Assembly: GCA_905214175.1 (NCBI GenBank)
Contig: CAJMLD010000016.1
Coordinates: 1 to 15,702, forward strand
Reading direction: 5' to 3'
Origin: an uncultured bacterium
GTDB taxonomy: Bacteria; Actinomycetota; Coriobacteriia; Coriobacteriales; Atopobiaceae
DNA length: 15,702 bases
The notes below the pieces were generated by a model. That model worked only from the letters and a program-made list of their open reading frames with translations. It did no database searches and was not told where the DNA came from. Position numbers and translations under genes: made by a program. Shown piece by piece: positions 14,816 through 15,702 of the stretch (position 1 is its first letter; each line of letters begins with the position of its first letter).

Positions 14816-15055
14816 CTAGAGTTCCAGTTCGTACAATCCGGCGCAGATAAAGCGTCCCTTCGCAAGCCGTTCGAAGTCGTCGCGCGCCTCGGGCGGCATG
14901 GACCAGGCAAGGCCGCAGTCTGCACGGATGCTCACGGGCGTTGGGATGATCCTTCCAGCAACGCCAGCCTCCTTGCAGGCCGCCTCGCAGGCAAGCGCCT
15001 CGTGCGTGGAGTCAAACGAAGCCACCACGCGTGGCTCGCGCCTATGCCGTGGCAT
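14816..15055 (-). CDS. DUF3343 putative Se/S carrier-like protein
   Basis: This 79-residue protein matches the DUF3343 family. It has the opening beta-alpha unit RVVASFDSTHEALACEAACKEAG and the key motif ADCGLAW with C47 followed by G48, the conserved CG thought to carry sulfur or selenium. Further cysteines are C23, C27 and C71. The ATG at 15055 overlaps the end of the desulfurase gene by 14 nt and has GGAGG six bases upstream; the longer reading to 15238 is a shadow of the desulfurase. The tight link to a cysteine desulfurase suggests it accepts selenium or sulfur from that enzyme and passes it on, which is inference from context. The YqeB gene follows after 34 nt. Confidence 0.9.
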   Translation of the reverse strand: MPRHRREPRVVASFDSTHEALACEAACKEAGVAGRIIPTPVSIRADCGLAWSMPPEARDDFERLAKGRFICAGLYELEL

Positions 15056-15702
15056 CGTCGCCCTCCCCCTCCGAGGCCAGCTCTGCCAGGGCCGCAAGTG
15101 CCGCGTCCACGTCACCCTCGGTGGTGAAGCACCCAAACGAGAAGCGAACGGCACCCGTGTCCTGCGTCCCCAGCGCCCGATGCATGCGCGGCGCGCAGTG
15201 GCCGCCCGCGCGCACAGCGATGTCGTAGTCGTGGCCAAGCGCGTCTGCGACCTCGGAGGAGTCCCAGCCCGGAAGGTTCACGCTCACGACCGGCGCGTGA
15301 TCAAAGCCAGCGGCGAGAAGCCCCTCTTCCGTTGCTGGGAAGTCCCCGTAAACCGTGGCACCCACGCGACGAGCGCCCGCCACGAAGCGCCTCACGAGCG
15401 CGAGGTCGTGGGCGTGGATGGCATCGAGGCCCTTCTCGGCAATCCATGCAGCCGCCGCCGAGAGGCCCGCGATGCCGTGGCCGTTGAGCGTGCCAGCCTC
15501 GAGGTGTTCGGGGTAGGCTGCGGGCTGGCCCTCCTCGAAGGAGAGAACGCCCGTGCCGCCTCGCAGCACCGGGTGCACGTCCGCGCTGGGTGCCACGGCA
15601 AGGCCGCCCGTGCCCTGTGGGCCCATGAGGGCCTTGTGCCCCGTAAAAGCCACGAGGTCTATGCCCAACTCGTCCATGTAGATGGGTCGCGCACCTGCGG
15701 TC
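15042..15702 (-). CDS. Cysteine desulfurase-like aminotransferase class V protein (5' end outside the window)
   Basis: Only the C-terminal 219 codons are visible; the frame stays open to the window edge and begins with TAGARPIYMDELGIDLVAF. This is the class V (NifS/SufS-type) fold. The PLP-binding lysine is in AFTGHKALMGPQGTGGL, the HLEAGTLNGHGIAGL segment follows, and the active-site cysteine lies in RAGGHCAPRMHRALG near the C-terminus, followed by RFSFGCFTTEGDVDAAL. Such enzymes release sulfur (or selenium from selenocysteine) as a persulfide or selenide. It most resembles the subfamily found in selenium-dependent molybdenum hydroxylase clusters, supported by the DUF3343, YqeB, SelD and XdhC genes that follow it. 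The M at 15677 is internal, not a start. Confidence 0.93.
   Translation of the reverse strand, partial: TAGARPIYMDELGIDLVAFTGHKALMGPQGTGGLAVAPSADVHPVLRGGTGVLSFEEGQPAAYPEHLEAGTLNGHGIAGLSAAAAWIAEKGLDAIHAHDLALVRRFVAGARRVGATVYGDFPATEEGLLAAGFDHAPVVSVNLPGWDSSEVADALGHDYDIAVRAGGHCAPRMHRALGTQDTGAVRFSFGCFTTEGDVDAALAALAELASEGEGDDATA

Overview
This window comes from a GC-rich bacterial chromosome. Tight minus-strand operons, strong AGGAGG-type ribosome sites, lipoproteins with lipoboxes, a MalT-like LuxR regulator and a selenium/molybdenum-hydroxylase maturation operon together suggest an anaerobic actinobacterium of the Coriobacteriia (Olsenella/Atopobiaceae-like). That placement is inference from gene style, not from a marker gene. 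No rRNA, tRNA, CRISPR array or transposase was seen.

Layout. (1) 71-2901, minus strand: a GNAT acetyltransferase, a KdpD-like sensor kinase without the usual N-terminal KdpD/UspA sensor part, and a KdpE-like response regulator, packed as one operon. (2) 3028-11680: a module around a MalT-like LuxR regulator. It holds a C11 (clostripain-type) cysteine-protease lipoprotein with a four-helix membrane protein, an SPFH protein with two C-terminal zinc ribbons next to a second zinc-ribbon protein, an orphan 124-residue protein, the regulator itself, and a Ser/Thr-rich lipoprotein. (3) 11813-15702, minus strand: cysteine desulfurase (cut by the window edge), DUF3343 protein, YqeB-like protein, SelD and XdhC-like protein. 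This is the known gene set for selenium-dependent molybdenum hydroxylase maturation.

The main discovery is in region 2. Four intergenic sites share the 16-mer TCATACTTYGGNATGA. Each is read in the same direction as the gene it precedes, and each ends exactly 22 nt before a -10-like hexamer, with no recognisable -35. That is the geometry of an activator bound at about -43. The sites head the transcription units for the four-helix protein plus C11 protease, the zinc-ribbon plus SPFH pair, the 124-residue protein (and possibly the regulator downstream of it), and the Ser/Thr-rich lipoprotein. The simplest reading is a local regulon of the LuxR protein forming a cell-envelope system that I cannot match to a named one.

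A second pattern is a dispersed near-perfect palindrome (core TGAGACAA(A/G)GGGAC) present three times, each time abutting or overlapping the stop codon of a gene in region 2.
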